Translations under genes and position numbers: made by a program
In this document: positions 1 to 5,490 of the stretch, one piece after another
Position numbering within the stretch: position 1 is the stretch's first letter
Layout: the number at the start of each line of letters is the position of its first letter
The notes under the pieces: model-generated
What the model was told of the DNA's origin: nothing
The model's input: only the letters and a program-made list of their open reading frames with translations
Databases searched by the model: none
Assembly (NCBI GenBank): GCA_947631375.1
Contig: CANRLD010000125.1
Coordinates: forward strand, 1-5,490
Reading direction: 5' to 3'
DNA length: 5,490 bases
Source: an uncultured Methylophaga sp.
Lineage (GTDB): Bacteria; Pseudomonadota; Gammaproteobacteria; Nitrosococcales; Methylophagaceae

Positions 1-2157
1 CTCACCCTTTCTGGCAAGAAGGTTGCCAGCGTCATCGTGCAAATCCTGCAGAGCGTAGCCATTGGCTCGTTTGGCAACCTCCTCCGGTTGTGGATCCAAT
101 GGGTCGGCAAAATCCCAGTTCATATTAAGGATCGGCTCGGGGCAGACCCCGCCCTCCTGCTCATATAGCTCGCGTACTGCCATGAAAATATGACCGAGGA
201 TTTTGCCATCGTGCCAAGCTTCACCCGGCGGCTCAGCTCCAGCGAAGTGCCATTGTAGCCAACGACCAGAATTGACGATGGCTCCATTTTCCTCGGCAAA
301 ACAAGAGGAAGGCAGACGGAAAACTTCAGTCTGGATACTGGCAGTGTCCACATCATTGAACTCACCGTGGTTCTGCCAAAAATTTGAGGTCTCAGTGGGC
401 AGCGGATCAATCACCACCATCCACTTGAGGTTTGACATGGCAGCGATGCCCTTGTTTTTGTCGGGCATCGCAGCGATTGAGTTAAAGCCCTGAATAATAT
501 AACCGTTGACCTTACCTTCACGCATACGATCCACCATGCTGAGCATGTCATATTCCTGATCCCATTTGGGCAACCAGTCAAAGCCCCAACTGTTTTCAGC
601 AGTAGCCTTATCACCCCACAGATCTTTCATCAGGCTGACAAAAAACTTCGGCGTATTTTGGTAATAGTTAACCTGCCCGGCCTGCAACGCTTTCGGCGTC
701 GTCTGCTGCAGATAGGTTTCGAGATCCGTCTGCTGGTCAGTAGGCAGGTTCATATAGCCCGGCAAGCGAATCGACAGTAAGCCCAGATCGGTATACCCCT
801 GAATATTGGAGTGTCCACGCAGGGCATTGATACCACCGCCCGCCATGCCGATATTACCAAGAAGCAGCTGAATCATCGCTGCACCACGGATCATCTGCGC
901 ACCATTGGTGTGCTGCGTCCAACCTAGCGCATAAAGAAAAGTTGCAGTCTTGTTCGACACACTTGTCTCACCAAGGATATGGCAAATTTCAAGAAAATCT
1001 TCCTTGGGTGTACCACATATCGTGGTGACCATCTCTGGGGTATATCGACTGACATGCTGCTTGAGTAAATTAAACACGCAGCGCGGGTGCCGCAGCGTCG
1101 AGTCGCGCTTGGCAAAACCGTTTTCATCCAGCTCGTATCCCCAGCTGCTCTGATCATATAGTTTGACGATCTCGTCATAGCCGCTGAAGAGTCCCTCATC
1201 AAAGCTGAAGCCATCACGTATGATCAGGCTGGCATTGGTGTAATGCCTAACATACTCATGGTGAATCTTGTCATTGACCAACAGATAATTTATTACCCCC
1301 ATGAGGAAGGCAACGTCAGATCCGGCGCGGATTGGAGAGTACATATCCGCTACTGCCGCACTGCGGTTGAAGCGTGGGTCCACCACAATTACTTTGGCTC
1401 CGTTTCGCACCTTGGCCTCAATCACCCACTTGAAACCTACCGGATGAGCCTCGGCGGGGTTACCCCCCATAATCAACACCACATTGGCATTTTTGATATC
1501 AACCCAGTTGTTGGTCATGGCACCTCGACCAAAGCTCGGTGCTAATGCAGATACAGTGGGACCATGACATAAGCGTGCCTGGCAATCCATGCCGACGATT
1601 CCCAGTGCGCGACTAAAGTAAAAATCGAGAATACCCGTCTCGTTAGAAGCTGCCGAAGAGGCCAGCATTCCGGTGGTCAACCAACGGTTTACCGTGGTGC
1701 CCTGCTCGTTTTTTTCAATGAAGTTGGCGTCGCGATCATCCTTGATTAACCGTGCAATACGTTTAATTGCGGTATCCCAACTAATACGTTGCCACGTGTC
1801 AGAGCCAGGGGCACGATATTCGGGATATTGCAAACGATGATCGCTGTGAATATAGTCGATGAGCCCGGCACCTTTGGGACAGAGCGAACCACGACTGACA
1901 GGATGATCTGGGTCACCCTCAATATGGAAGATGCGCTCCTTAGCGTTCTTTGCGCCATCCCCCAAACTATACATAAGTACACCACAGCCCACTGAGCAGT
2001 AAGTACAATTATTACGTGTCTCCTTGGCACGCAACAGTTTATATTGTCGAGGTTGAGCTGCCTTGGCAACACCCGGTGCGAAACCCAAGGTAGCAGCACT
2101 GGCGGTAGCTACACCAGCAGCACATAGTTTAATAAACTGCCTTCTGCCAAGCTTCAT
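1..2157 (-). CDS. fdnG: Formate dehydrogenase major (alpha) subunit, FdnG/FdoG type, cysteine variant; 3'-truncated by window edge
   Basis: This is the catalytic subunit of a membrane-associated periplasmic formate dehydrogenase, which oxidises formate to CO2 at a bis-molybdopterin guanine dinucleotide Mo (or W) centre and passes electrons through a [4Fe-4S] cluster to beta and gamma subunits. I translated 719 codons without a stop. Residues 1-33 form a Tat signal (GRRQFIK at 4-10, hydrophobic stretch, likely cleavage after AKA33). The cluster ligands are Cys51, Cys54, Cys58 and Cys93, followed by Lys95. The active site reads DCQARLCHG, with Cys197 (codon TGT) and His198. Cys197 occupies the selenocysteine position of E. 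coli FdnG. GGNPAEAHP (231-239), DPRFNRS (260-266), LGWTQHT (411-417) and GGGINALRGHSNIQG (440-454) are family-typical. The family is about 1,015 aa, so roughly 300 residues, including the C-terminal dinucleotide-binding domain, lie beyond base 1. The start is fixed by the Tat motif and a GAGGAG ribosome site 7 nt upstream. Family assignment is secure; whether it is closer to FdnG or FdoG is not resolved. Confidence 0.96.
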   Translation of the reverse strand, partial: MKLGRRQFIKLCAAGVATASAATLGFAPGVAKAAQPRQYKLLRAKETRNNCTYCSVGCGVLMYSLGDGAKNAKERIFHIEGDPDHPVSRGSLCPKGAGLIDYIHSDHRLQYPEYRAPGSDTWQRISWDTAIKRIARLIKDDRDANFIEKNEQGTTVNRWLTTGMLASSAASNETGILDFYFSRALGIVGMDCQARLCHGPTVSALAPSFGRGAMTNNWVDIKNANVVLIMGGNPAEAHPVGFKWVIEAKVRNGAKVIVVDPRFNRSAAVADMYSPIRAGSDVAFLMGVINYLLVNDKIHHEYVRHYTNASLIIRDGFSFDEGLFSGYDEIVKLYDQSSWGYELDENGFAKRDSTLRHPRCVFNLLKQHVSRYTPEMVTTICGTPKEDFLEICHILGETSVSNKTATFLYALGWTQHTNGAQMIRGAAMIQLLLGNIGMAGGGINALRGHSNIQGYTDLGLLSIRLPGYMNLPTDQQTDLETYLQQTTPKALQAGQVNYYQNTPKFFVSLMKDLWGDKATAENSWGFDWLPKWDQEYDMLSMVDRMREGKVNGYIIQGFNSIAAMPDKNKGIAAMSNLKWMVVIDPLPTETSNFWQNHGEFNDVDTASIQTEVFRLPSSCFAEENGAIVNSGRWLQWHFAGAEPPGEAWHDGKILGHIFMAVRELYEQEGGVCPEPILNMNWDFADPLDPQPEEVAKRANGYALQDLHDDAGNLLARKGE

Positions 2158-2164
2158 GCTTTAA

Positions 2165-2170
2165 CTCCTC
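2165..2170 (-). promoter_or_regulatory. Shine-Dalgarno site of the formate dehydrogenase gene
   Basis: The minus strand reads GAGGAG, then 7 nt, then ATG. This is a strong, well-spaced ribosome binding site. It supports the start at 2157, the start that also places the twin-arginine motif at residues 5-6. Confidence 0.85.
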
Positions 2171-2323
2171 AGTAGATGCAATACTACGCTTGAGCCATTC
2201 GCCCTGGCTTCCTCTCGCAGCTGCAACCAGACATTCGTTCGCCTCTCCGGCACTTACTTTATGAGATCCACTTTCCGTAAAACAGGTTAATTCCGTCAGG
2301 AGGATCAATACTCGTTGAGGATT

Positions 2324-2352
2324 AATATCCACGTAGGAACGAAATAAGTCAA
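2324..2352 (-). promoter_or_regulatory. Candidate sigma70-like promoter for the formate dehydrogenase operon
   Basis: The minus strand has TTGACT (2352-2347, 5 of 6 matches to the -35 consensus), a 17-bp spacer, and GATATT (2329-2324, 4 of 6 matches to the -10 consensus). It would give a leader of roughly 160 nt before the ATG. It lies downstream of the SH3-gene terminator, in the right place for an independent promoter. I saw no clear FNR or NarL site beside it. The match is by eye only and could be chance. Confidence 0.3.
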
Positions 2353-2528
2353 TTGCGCGGTATACACGGCCTCGCTTTGTTCGTCGCGACTACTCAGCAC
2401 CAAACAGATTAGAAGAGAAGCCACTATTACTTGGTATGCGCCCCGGTAACCCAGTAGATTGAGCGCTCAGTTTCGACAATCAGCCGTAAGGTGATCGTGC
2501 AGAGTATCGAGTACTCAGCTGATAGATG

Positions 2529-2560
2529 AAAAAAGCCAGTTGCGAATCTCGCAACTGGCT
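2529..2560 (-). terminator. Rho-independent terminator downstream of the SH3-like gene
   Basis: On the minus strand a perfect 12-bp stem (AGCCAGTTGCGA paired with TCGCAACTGGCT, 3-nt loop at 2546-2548) is followed directly by a T run (2534-2529, the first T shared with the stem). The hairpin begins about 48 bp after the stop codon of the gene ending at 2609. The plus-strand side has no T run, so it should work only for minus-strand transcripts. It should end the SH3-gene transcript and isolate the fdh operon from it. Confidence 0.92.
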
Positions 2561-2608
2561 TAGTTGAACAATCAAATTATATTAAGGTGAAGCAGTATAT
2601 TAAGAAGA

Positions 2609-3010
2609 TTAACGCTTGCTCACTAATACTTTTTGCACCCAGCCCTCAGCGCCATCATCGGTAGTCACGTGATAAAAGTCATTTACTTCATCACCCATAA
2701 AAATAAGAGCGTTATCTTTATTGATTTCAGAAATAATGGTTGAATCTCTTACTGGATCTTCAAATACTTTTAACTTGTTGATTTTTGCTGATAAAACATC
2801 ACCAATCGTTAATTCTCCGGCAGTGTTCGCCGTTTCATTTCCACCCAAGCCCAAATCTTTGGTCAGCGAACTGATTTCTTTCGTGCCTGTGGTCACATCA
2901 GTGACAGCATTTTTGAGATCACGAATGCCACTCAAAAAATCTGCATGCACCACGGAAGATGTCGCTATAAAAATAGTAGCTGTAGTAACTAATAAAGTCT
3001 GTTTTAGCAT
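2609..3010 (-). CDS. Exported small protein with a C-terminal bacterial SH3-like (SH3b) domain
   Basis: This 133-residue protein is of unknown function. Residues 1-23 look like a Sec signal peptide: Lys3, a hydrophobic core TLLVTTATIFIA, and likely cleavage after VHA23. There is no lipobox Cys, so the mature protein should be soluble in the periplasm or secreted. Residues about 24-68 are polar, rich in Thr, Lys, Asp and Gly, and probably helical to disordered. Residues about 72-131 follow the SH3b pattern: a first strand (INKLKVFEDP), a turn, IISEINKDNALIFMG, then DFYHVTTDDGAEGWVQKVLV, with the typical 'DG..GWV' ending. SH3b domains commonly bind peptidoglycan or peptide ligands, but no enzyme domain is attached here. 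The start ATG has AAGGA upstream with a long 10-nt spacer. The gene is AT-rich (about 39% G+C by hand count) compared with its neighbours. It is probably monocistronic, as a terminator follows it. The gene is fairly certain, the domain likely, the role unknown. Confidence 0.85.
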   Translation of the reverse strand: MLKQTLLVTTATIFIATSSVVHADFLSGIRDLKNAVTDVTTGTKEISSLTKDLGLGGNETANTAGELTIGDVLSAKINKLKVFEDPVRDSTIISEINKDNALIFMGDEVNDFYHVTTDDGAEGWVQKVLVSKR

Positions 3011-3020
3011 TACAATTGTT

Positions 3021-3025
3021 TCCTT
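3021..3025 (-). promoter_or_regulatory. Shine-Dalgarno site of the SH3-like gene (long spacer)
   Basis: AAGGA on the minus strand lies 10 nt before the ATG at 3010, longer than the usual 5-9 nt. No other in-frame start lies closer to a better site, and the signal peptide begins at this ATG, so the start is kept. Confidence 0.6.
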
Positions 3026-3193
3026 ACATGATCGATATTAACGGTCAGCGAAGAATAGTGAAAAGCCGCTAGCATTGCATCATTTTTTTTAAAAACTTCG
3101 CAAGTTTAATTCTTTTCAATCCGTTTTCTACTACTTTCAGTTTGCTTGATAGTGTCTCTAAAACTGATTCGCCCGTGAACAGGTGCCCGAACG

Positions 3194-4987
3194 TTAACCG
3201 ATTTCGATTAATACTTCGCCTGGTGTTACCCGATCTCCCTTGGCGACATGAATCGCTTTTACCTCGCCGGCAATATTTGCGAGCAGCTCTGATTCCATTT
3301 TCATCGCTTCAATAATCATGGTTGAAGCACCGGCAGCCACCTTATCACCGACATTCACCAGGACTTCCACGACGTTGCCAGGCAATGGCGTACTGACGTG
3401 GCCAGGATCGCTGGCTTTTTTCCGTCCTTGCTGTGCGCCATCAGAAACATACTCATTAACCGCTTCAAATACGACTTCTTCAGGCATACCGTCAATGGCA
3501 ACATAAAGTTTACGTTTACCACCGCCAACATCCCCCATACCGGTAATCGACACATCATAACTGTCACCATGGACATCGATTTTAAACTCGGTGGAGATCG
3601 AGCCAGCCGCTTTACCTTTTACATTCGCTGGCAAAAGTGGTTCAGGTTGCAGTGTGCCATCGAGCCGTTGTCTGAGAAACTCACGGCCAATATCCGGAAA
3701 CATGGCAAACGTTAAGACATCTTCTTCACACGTCGCCAAATCACCGATATCCGCACGCAATTTATCCAGCTCAGGTGACAGCGCATCTGCAGGGCGTGAT
3801 TCCATTACCGTTTCATTGCCAATCGCCTGGCGCTGTAGTTTCGCATTCACCGGTGCAGGCGGCTGACCGTAGCCGCCCAGCAGATAGCGCTTCACTTCAT
3901 TGGTGATGGTTTTATAACGCTCACCACCCAATACGTTATATGCCGCCTGTGTACCAACAATTTGTGAGGTCGGTGTCACCAGTGGCGGGTAGCCCAAATC
4001 CTCACGCACCCGTGGGATCTCGGCAAAAACATCACCGATATGATCCAGCGCGCTTTGTTCTTTAAGCTGATTTACCAGATTGGACATCATGCCGCCCGGA
4101 ACCTGATTGATTTGTACCGAGACATCTTCACGAGTGAATTCACTTTCAAATTGATGATATTTTTTTCGTACTTCGCGAAAATAATCAGCAATTTCAGAGA
4201 GTAAGGTCAGATCCAGTCCGGTATCCCAATCGGTACCTTTTAGCGCCGCGACCTGACTTTCAGTCGCCGGATGACTAGTGCCGCCAGCAAATGCAGAGAT
4301 GGCGGTATCAATACGATCAGCACCCGCTTCAATCGCTTTTAACTGACACTGTGCAGCCAGACCGGATGTAGCGTGACTGTGAATCACCAGCGGCAAATCC
4401 ACTTCTGCTTTTATGGCTTTAACCAAATCATAAGTTGGATAAGGCGCCAGCAAACCAGCCATGTCTTTAATGGCAATGGAGTCCGAGCCCATTTCTTTTA
4501 ACTGTTTGGCTTGTTCAACAAACAGCTCTGGCGTGTGCACCGGGCTGGTGGTATAGCAAATCGTACCTTGTGCATGCTTGCCAGCATCCTTGACGGCTCT
4601 TAGTGCCGTTTCCAGATTACGCATATCGTTCAGCGCATCAAATACGCGGAAGACATCAATACCGTTTTCAGCAGCTTTTGTGACAAAACTTTGTACCACA
4701 TCGTCAGCATAGTGGCGGTAACCAAGCAGGTTCTGGCCGCGCAATAACATTTGTAACCGCGTGTTTGGCAACACGCCGCGCAACAAACGTAACCGCTGCC
4801 AGGGATCCTCCTTCAGATAGCGGACACAGGCATCAAATGTTGCGCCGCCCCACACTTCCAGAGACCAGAAACCAACACGATCCAGCTTTTCACAGATCGG
4901 CAACATGTCATCGGTACGCATGCGGGTAGCAATAAGTGATTGATGCGCATCACGAAGGATCACATCGGTAACTTGAATTTGTTTCAT
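3194..4987 (-). CDS. pycB: Pyruvate carboxylase subunit B (carboxyltransferase plus biotinyl domain; OadA family)
   Basis: This subunit transfers CO2 from carboxybiotin to pyruvate, making oxaloacetate in the cytoplasm. It is complete at 597 residues, the usual size of the family. Residues about 5-265 form the HMGL-like TIM barrel. Visible elements are LRDAHQS (11-17, metal-ligand Asp13), the Lys of IKDMAGL (Lys174, expected carbamylated), and HSHATSG (203-209, metal ligands His203 and His205). Residues about 290-460 are the conserved carboxylase domain (QVPGGMMSNL at 295-304). Residues about 530-597 are the biotinyl domain: EAMKMES, with Lys563 biotinylated 34 residues from the end. A GGAG ribosome site precedes the ATG. 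The upstream gene, 22 bp away, encodes the biotin carboxylase subunit, which favours two-subunit pyruvate carboxylase over the Na+-pumping oxaloacetate decarboxylase, whose alpha subunit is homologous. No oadB or oadG is next to it. Many databases would name this oadA on similarity alone. Confidence 0.93.
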   Translation of the reverse strand: MKQIQVTDVILRDAHQSLIATRMRTDDMLPICEKLDRVGFWSLEVWGGATFDACVRYLKEDPWQRLRLLRGVLPNTRLQMLLRGQNLLGYRHYADDVVQSFVTKAAENGIDVFRVFDALNDMRNLETALRAVKDAGKHAQGTICYTTSPVHTPELFVEQAKQLKEMGSDSIAIKDMAGLLAPYPTYDLVKAIKAEVDLPLVIHSHATSGLAAQCQLKAIEAGADRIDTAISAFAGGTSHPATESQVAALKGTDWDTGLDLTLLSEIADYFREVRKKYHQFESEFTREDVSVQINQVPGGMMSNLVNQLKEQSALDHIGDVFAEIPRVREDLGYPPLVTPTSQIVGTQAAYNVLGGERYKTITNEVKRYLLGGYGQPPAPVNAKLQRQAIGNETVMESRPADALSPELDKLRADIGDLATCEEDVLTFAMFPDIGREFLRQRLDGTLQPEPLLPANVKGKAAGSISTEFKIDVHGDSYDVSITGMGDVGGGKRKLYVAIDGMPEEVVFEAVNEYVSDGAQQGRKKASDPGHVSTPLPGNVVEVLVNVGDKVAAGASTMIIEAMKMESELLANIAGEVKAIHVAKGDRVTPGEVLIEIG

Positions 4988-4991
4988 TAAA

Positions 4992-4997
4992 CTCTCC
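4992..4997 (-). promoter_or_regulatory. Shine-Dalgarno site of pycB within the 22-bp pycA-pycB gap
   Basis: The minus strand reads GGAGAG starting 10 nt before the ATG at 4987, so GGAG is 6 nt from the start codon. The short gap leaves no room for a separate promoter, so pycB should be co-transcribed with pycA. Confidence 0.75.
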
Positions 4998-5009
4998 GGT
5001 TACTTGTTT

Positions 5010-5490
5010 TTACCAGCCTGCATGAGCTGCAATGGCGGTTGCCAACACCAAAGCTAATGCGGTGGGATGACGTTTATCAGAATAGGTCAGCAATTCAGGA
5101 TGGGTGGTGACAAAGCTGGTATCAAAATTACCTGCCCGAAAATCCGGGTGTTTCAGAATCTGTTGATAATAGCTGGCAGTCGTTTTAATACCGTGCAGAC
5201 GCATATCGTCCAGAGCACGCCGCCCGCGATCGACCGCATCTTCCCAGTCCAGCGCCCAAACCACCAGTTTTAAGCACATTGAATCAAAGTATGGCGGGAT
5301 TTCATATCCAGTATAGATTGCCGTATCCACCCGTACACCTGGACCGCCTGGCGCATAATAATGCGAAATACGGCCAAAACTTGGCAAAAAATCATTTTTA
5401 GGATCTTCGGCGTTGATACGAAATTGCAAAGCAAATCCCCGGTAATGGATATCTTCCTGCCGATAGCGCAGGGTTTCACCTGCAGCGATA
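5010..5490 (-). CDS. pycA: Pyruvate carboxylase subunit A (biotin carboxylase), C-terminal part; 5' end outside window
   Basis: Biotin carboxylase uses ATP and bicarbonate to carboxylate the biotin carried on PycB. The window holds the last 159 residues plus the TAA stop (5010-5012). The full protein in this family is about 470 aa, so roughly the first 310 residues (ATP-grasp region) are missing. The visible part is the biotin carboxylase C-terminal domain. It has RGFALQFRINAEDP near its start, whose Arg corresponds to the active-site Arg338 of E. coli AccC. It continues with FLPSFGRIS, APGGPGVRVD, IPPYFDSMCLKL and GIKTTASYYQQIL. The PSFGRI...YYAPGGPGVR form and the extra tail after the core (SFVTTHPELL, then an Ala-rich end AIAAHAGW) resemble PycA rather than AccC, which fits the pycB partner downstream. 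The reading continues in frame to the window edge at 5490, with the first complete codon at 5489, so internal Leu/TTG at 5429 is not the start. Confidence 0.95.
   Translation of the reverse strand, partial: IAAGETLRYRQEDIHYRGFALQFRINAEDPKNDFLPSFGRISHYYAPGGPGVRVDTAIYTGYEIPPYFDSMCLKLVVWALDWEDAVDRGRRALDDMRLHGIKTTASYYQQILKHPDFRAGNFDTSFVTTHPELLTYSDKRHPTALALVLATAIAAHAGW

Larger units (their letters stand above)
2158..2528. other. Intergenic region, about 370 bp, no convincing gene; probable fdh promoter and leader
   Basis: This stretch lies between the terminator of the SH3-like gene and the fdh start. I see no tRNA, rRNA, CRISPR array or insertion sequence in it. It contains the candidate promoter and the fdh ribosome site, a 10-bp perfect palindrome TGAGCGCTCA at 2460-2469, and an inverted repeat GAGTA-5 nt-TACTC at 2502-2516. 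It also holds a 67-codon minus-strand ORF (2332-2129) that opens with GTG, has no visible Shine-Dalgarno site, and overlaps the fdh start by 29 bases in another frame. I do not call that ORF a gene. It is discussed in the findings. Confidence 0.6.

Noticed and set aside
1..2157. Several short minus-strand and plus-strand ORFs (for example 1746-2099 and 1243-1545) within the formate dehydrogenase region.
   Set aside because: They are out-of-frame shadows. One continuous minus-strand frame from 2157 to the window edge encodes a clear FdnG-family protein without stop or frameshift.
2400..2520. Checked for a tRNA or other structured RNA because of the palindromes and the nearby strong hairpin.
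   Set aside because: No cloverleaf, T-loop sequence or paired acceptor stem could be drawn. The only strong hairpin is the terminator at 2529-2560.
2721..3041. 106-codon plus-strand ORF opposite the SH3-like gene.
   Set aside because: Its translation shows no recognisable domain. The opposite strand has a signal peptide, an SH3b pattern, a ribosome site and a matching terminator.
3088..3107. Possible weak terminator after pycB on the minus strand: AAACTT, 3-nt loop, AAGTTT and two more T.
   Set aside because: The stem is only 6 bp and mostly A-T, and the T run is short before an A-tract, so it would be unstable. It may instead be part of the AT-rich upstream region of the SH3-like gene.
3026..3193. 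Search for a promoter of the SH3-like gene.
   Set aside because: The DNA is AT-rich and several loose -35/-10 pairs can be drawn, but none reaches a good match with proper spacing, so no site is called.
3355..3866. Overlapping ORFs on both strands inside pycB.
   Set aside because: They lie in alternative frames of a complete, well-conserved carboxyltransferase-biotinyl protein and have no supporting features.

Overview
This window looks like chromosomal DNA of a gammaproteobacterium that is not an enteric. The metabolic genes are close to 50% G+C. The biotin carboxylase C-terminus and the carboxyltransferase subunit resemble the two-subunit pyruvate carboxylase (PycA/PycB) of Pseudomonas-like bacteria. 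The large formate dehydrogenase subunit closely resembles the FdnG/FdoG family. A methylotrophic or sulfur-oxidising gammaproteobacterium would fit, but that is only an inference. All genes supported here read on the minus strand, so the biological order runs from high to low coordinates.

Layout in reading order. (1) 5490-5010: the last 159 residues of PycA, the biotin carboxylase subunit, cut by the window edge. (2) 4987-3194: complete pycB (597 aa), 22 bp downstream in the same operon, with a carboxyltransferase TIM barrel and a C-terminal biotinyl domain (EAMKM, Lys563). (3) 3193-3011: an AT-rich intergenic stretch. (4) 3010-2609: a small exported protein (133 aa) with a signal peptide and a C-terminal bacterial SH3-like domain, ending at a perfect 12-bp-stem Rho-independent terminator (about 2529-2560). 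(5) 2528-2158: about 370 bp with no convincing gene, probably the promoter and leader of the formate dehydrogenase operon. (6) 2157-1: the first 719 codons of a periplasmic, Tat-exported, molybdenum/tungsten formate dehydrogenase alpha subunit that uses cysteine where E. coli FdnG/FdoG use selenocysteine. Its C-terminus lies beyond base 1.

Function. PycA and PycB together should make an ATP-, biotin- and bicarbonate-dependent pyruvate carboxylase that replenishes oxaloacetate in the cytoplasm. The formate dehydrogenase subunit should oxidise formate in the periplasm and pass electrons through its Fe-S cluster to beta and gamma subunits that would lie beyond the window. The SH3-like protein has no known partner here, and its terminator separates it from the fdh operon. 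Most of the window is ordinary metabolism. The points worth a second look are the selenium-independent active site, the long fdh leader with a short overlapping ORF, and the AT-rich SH3-like gene.
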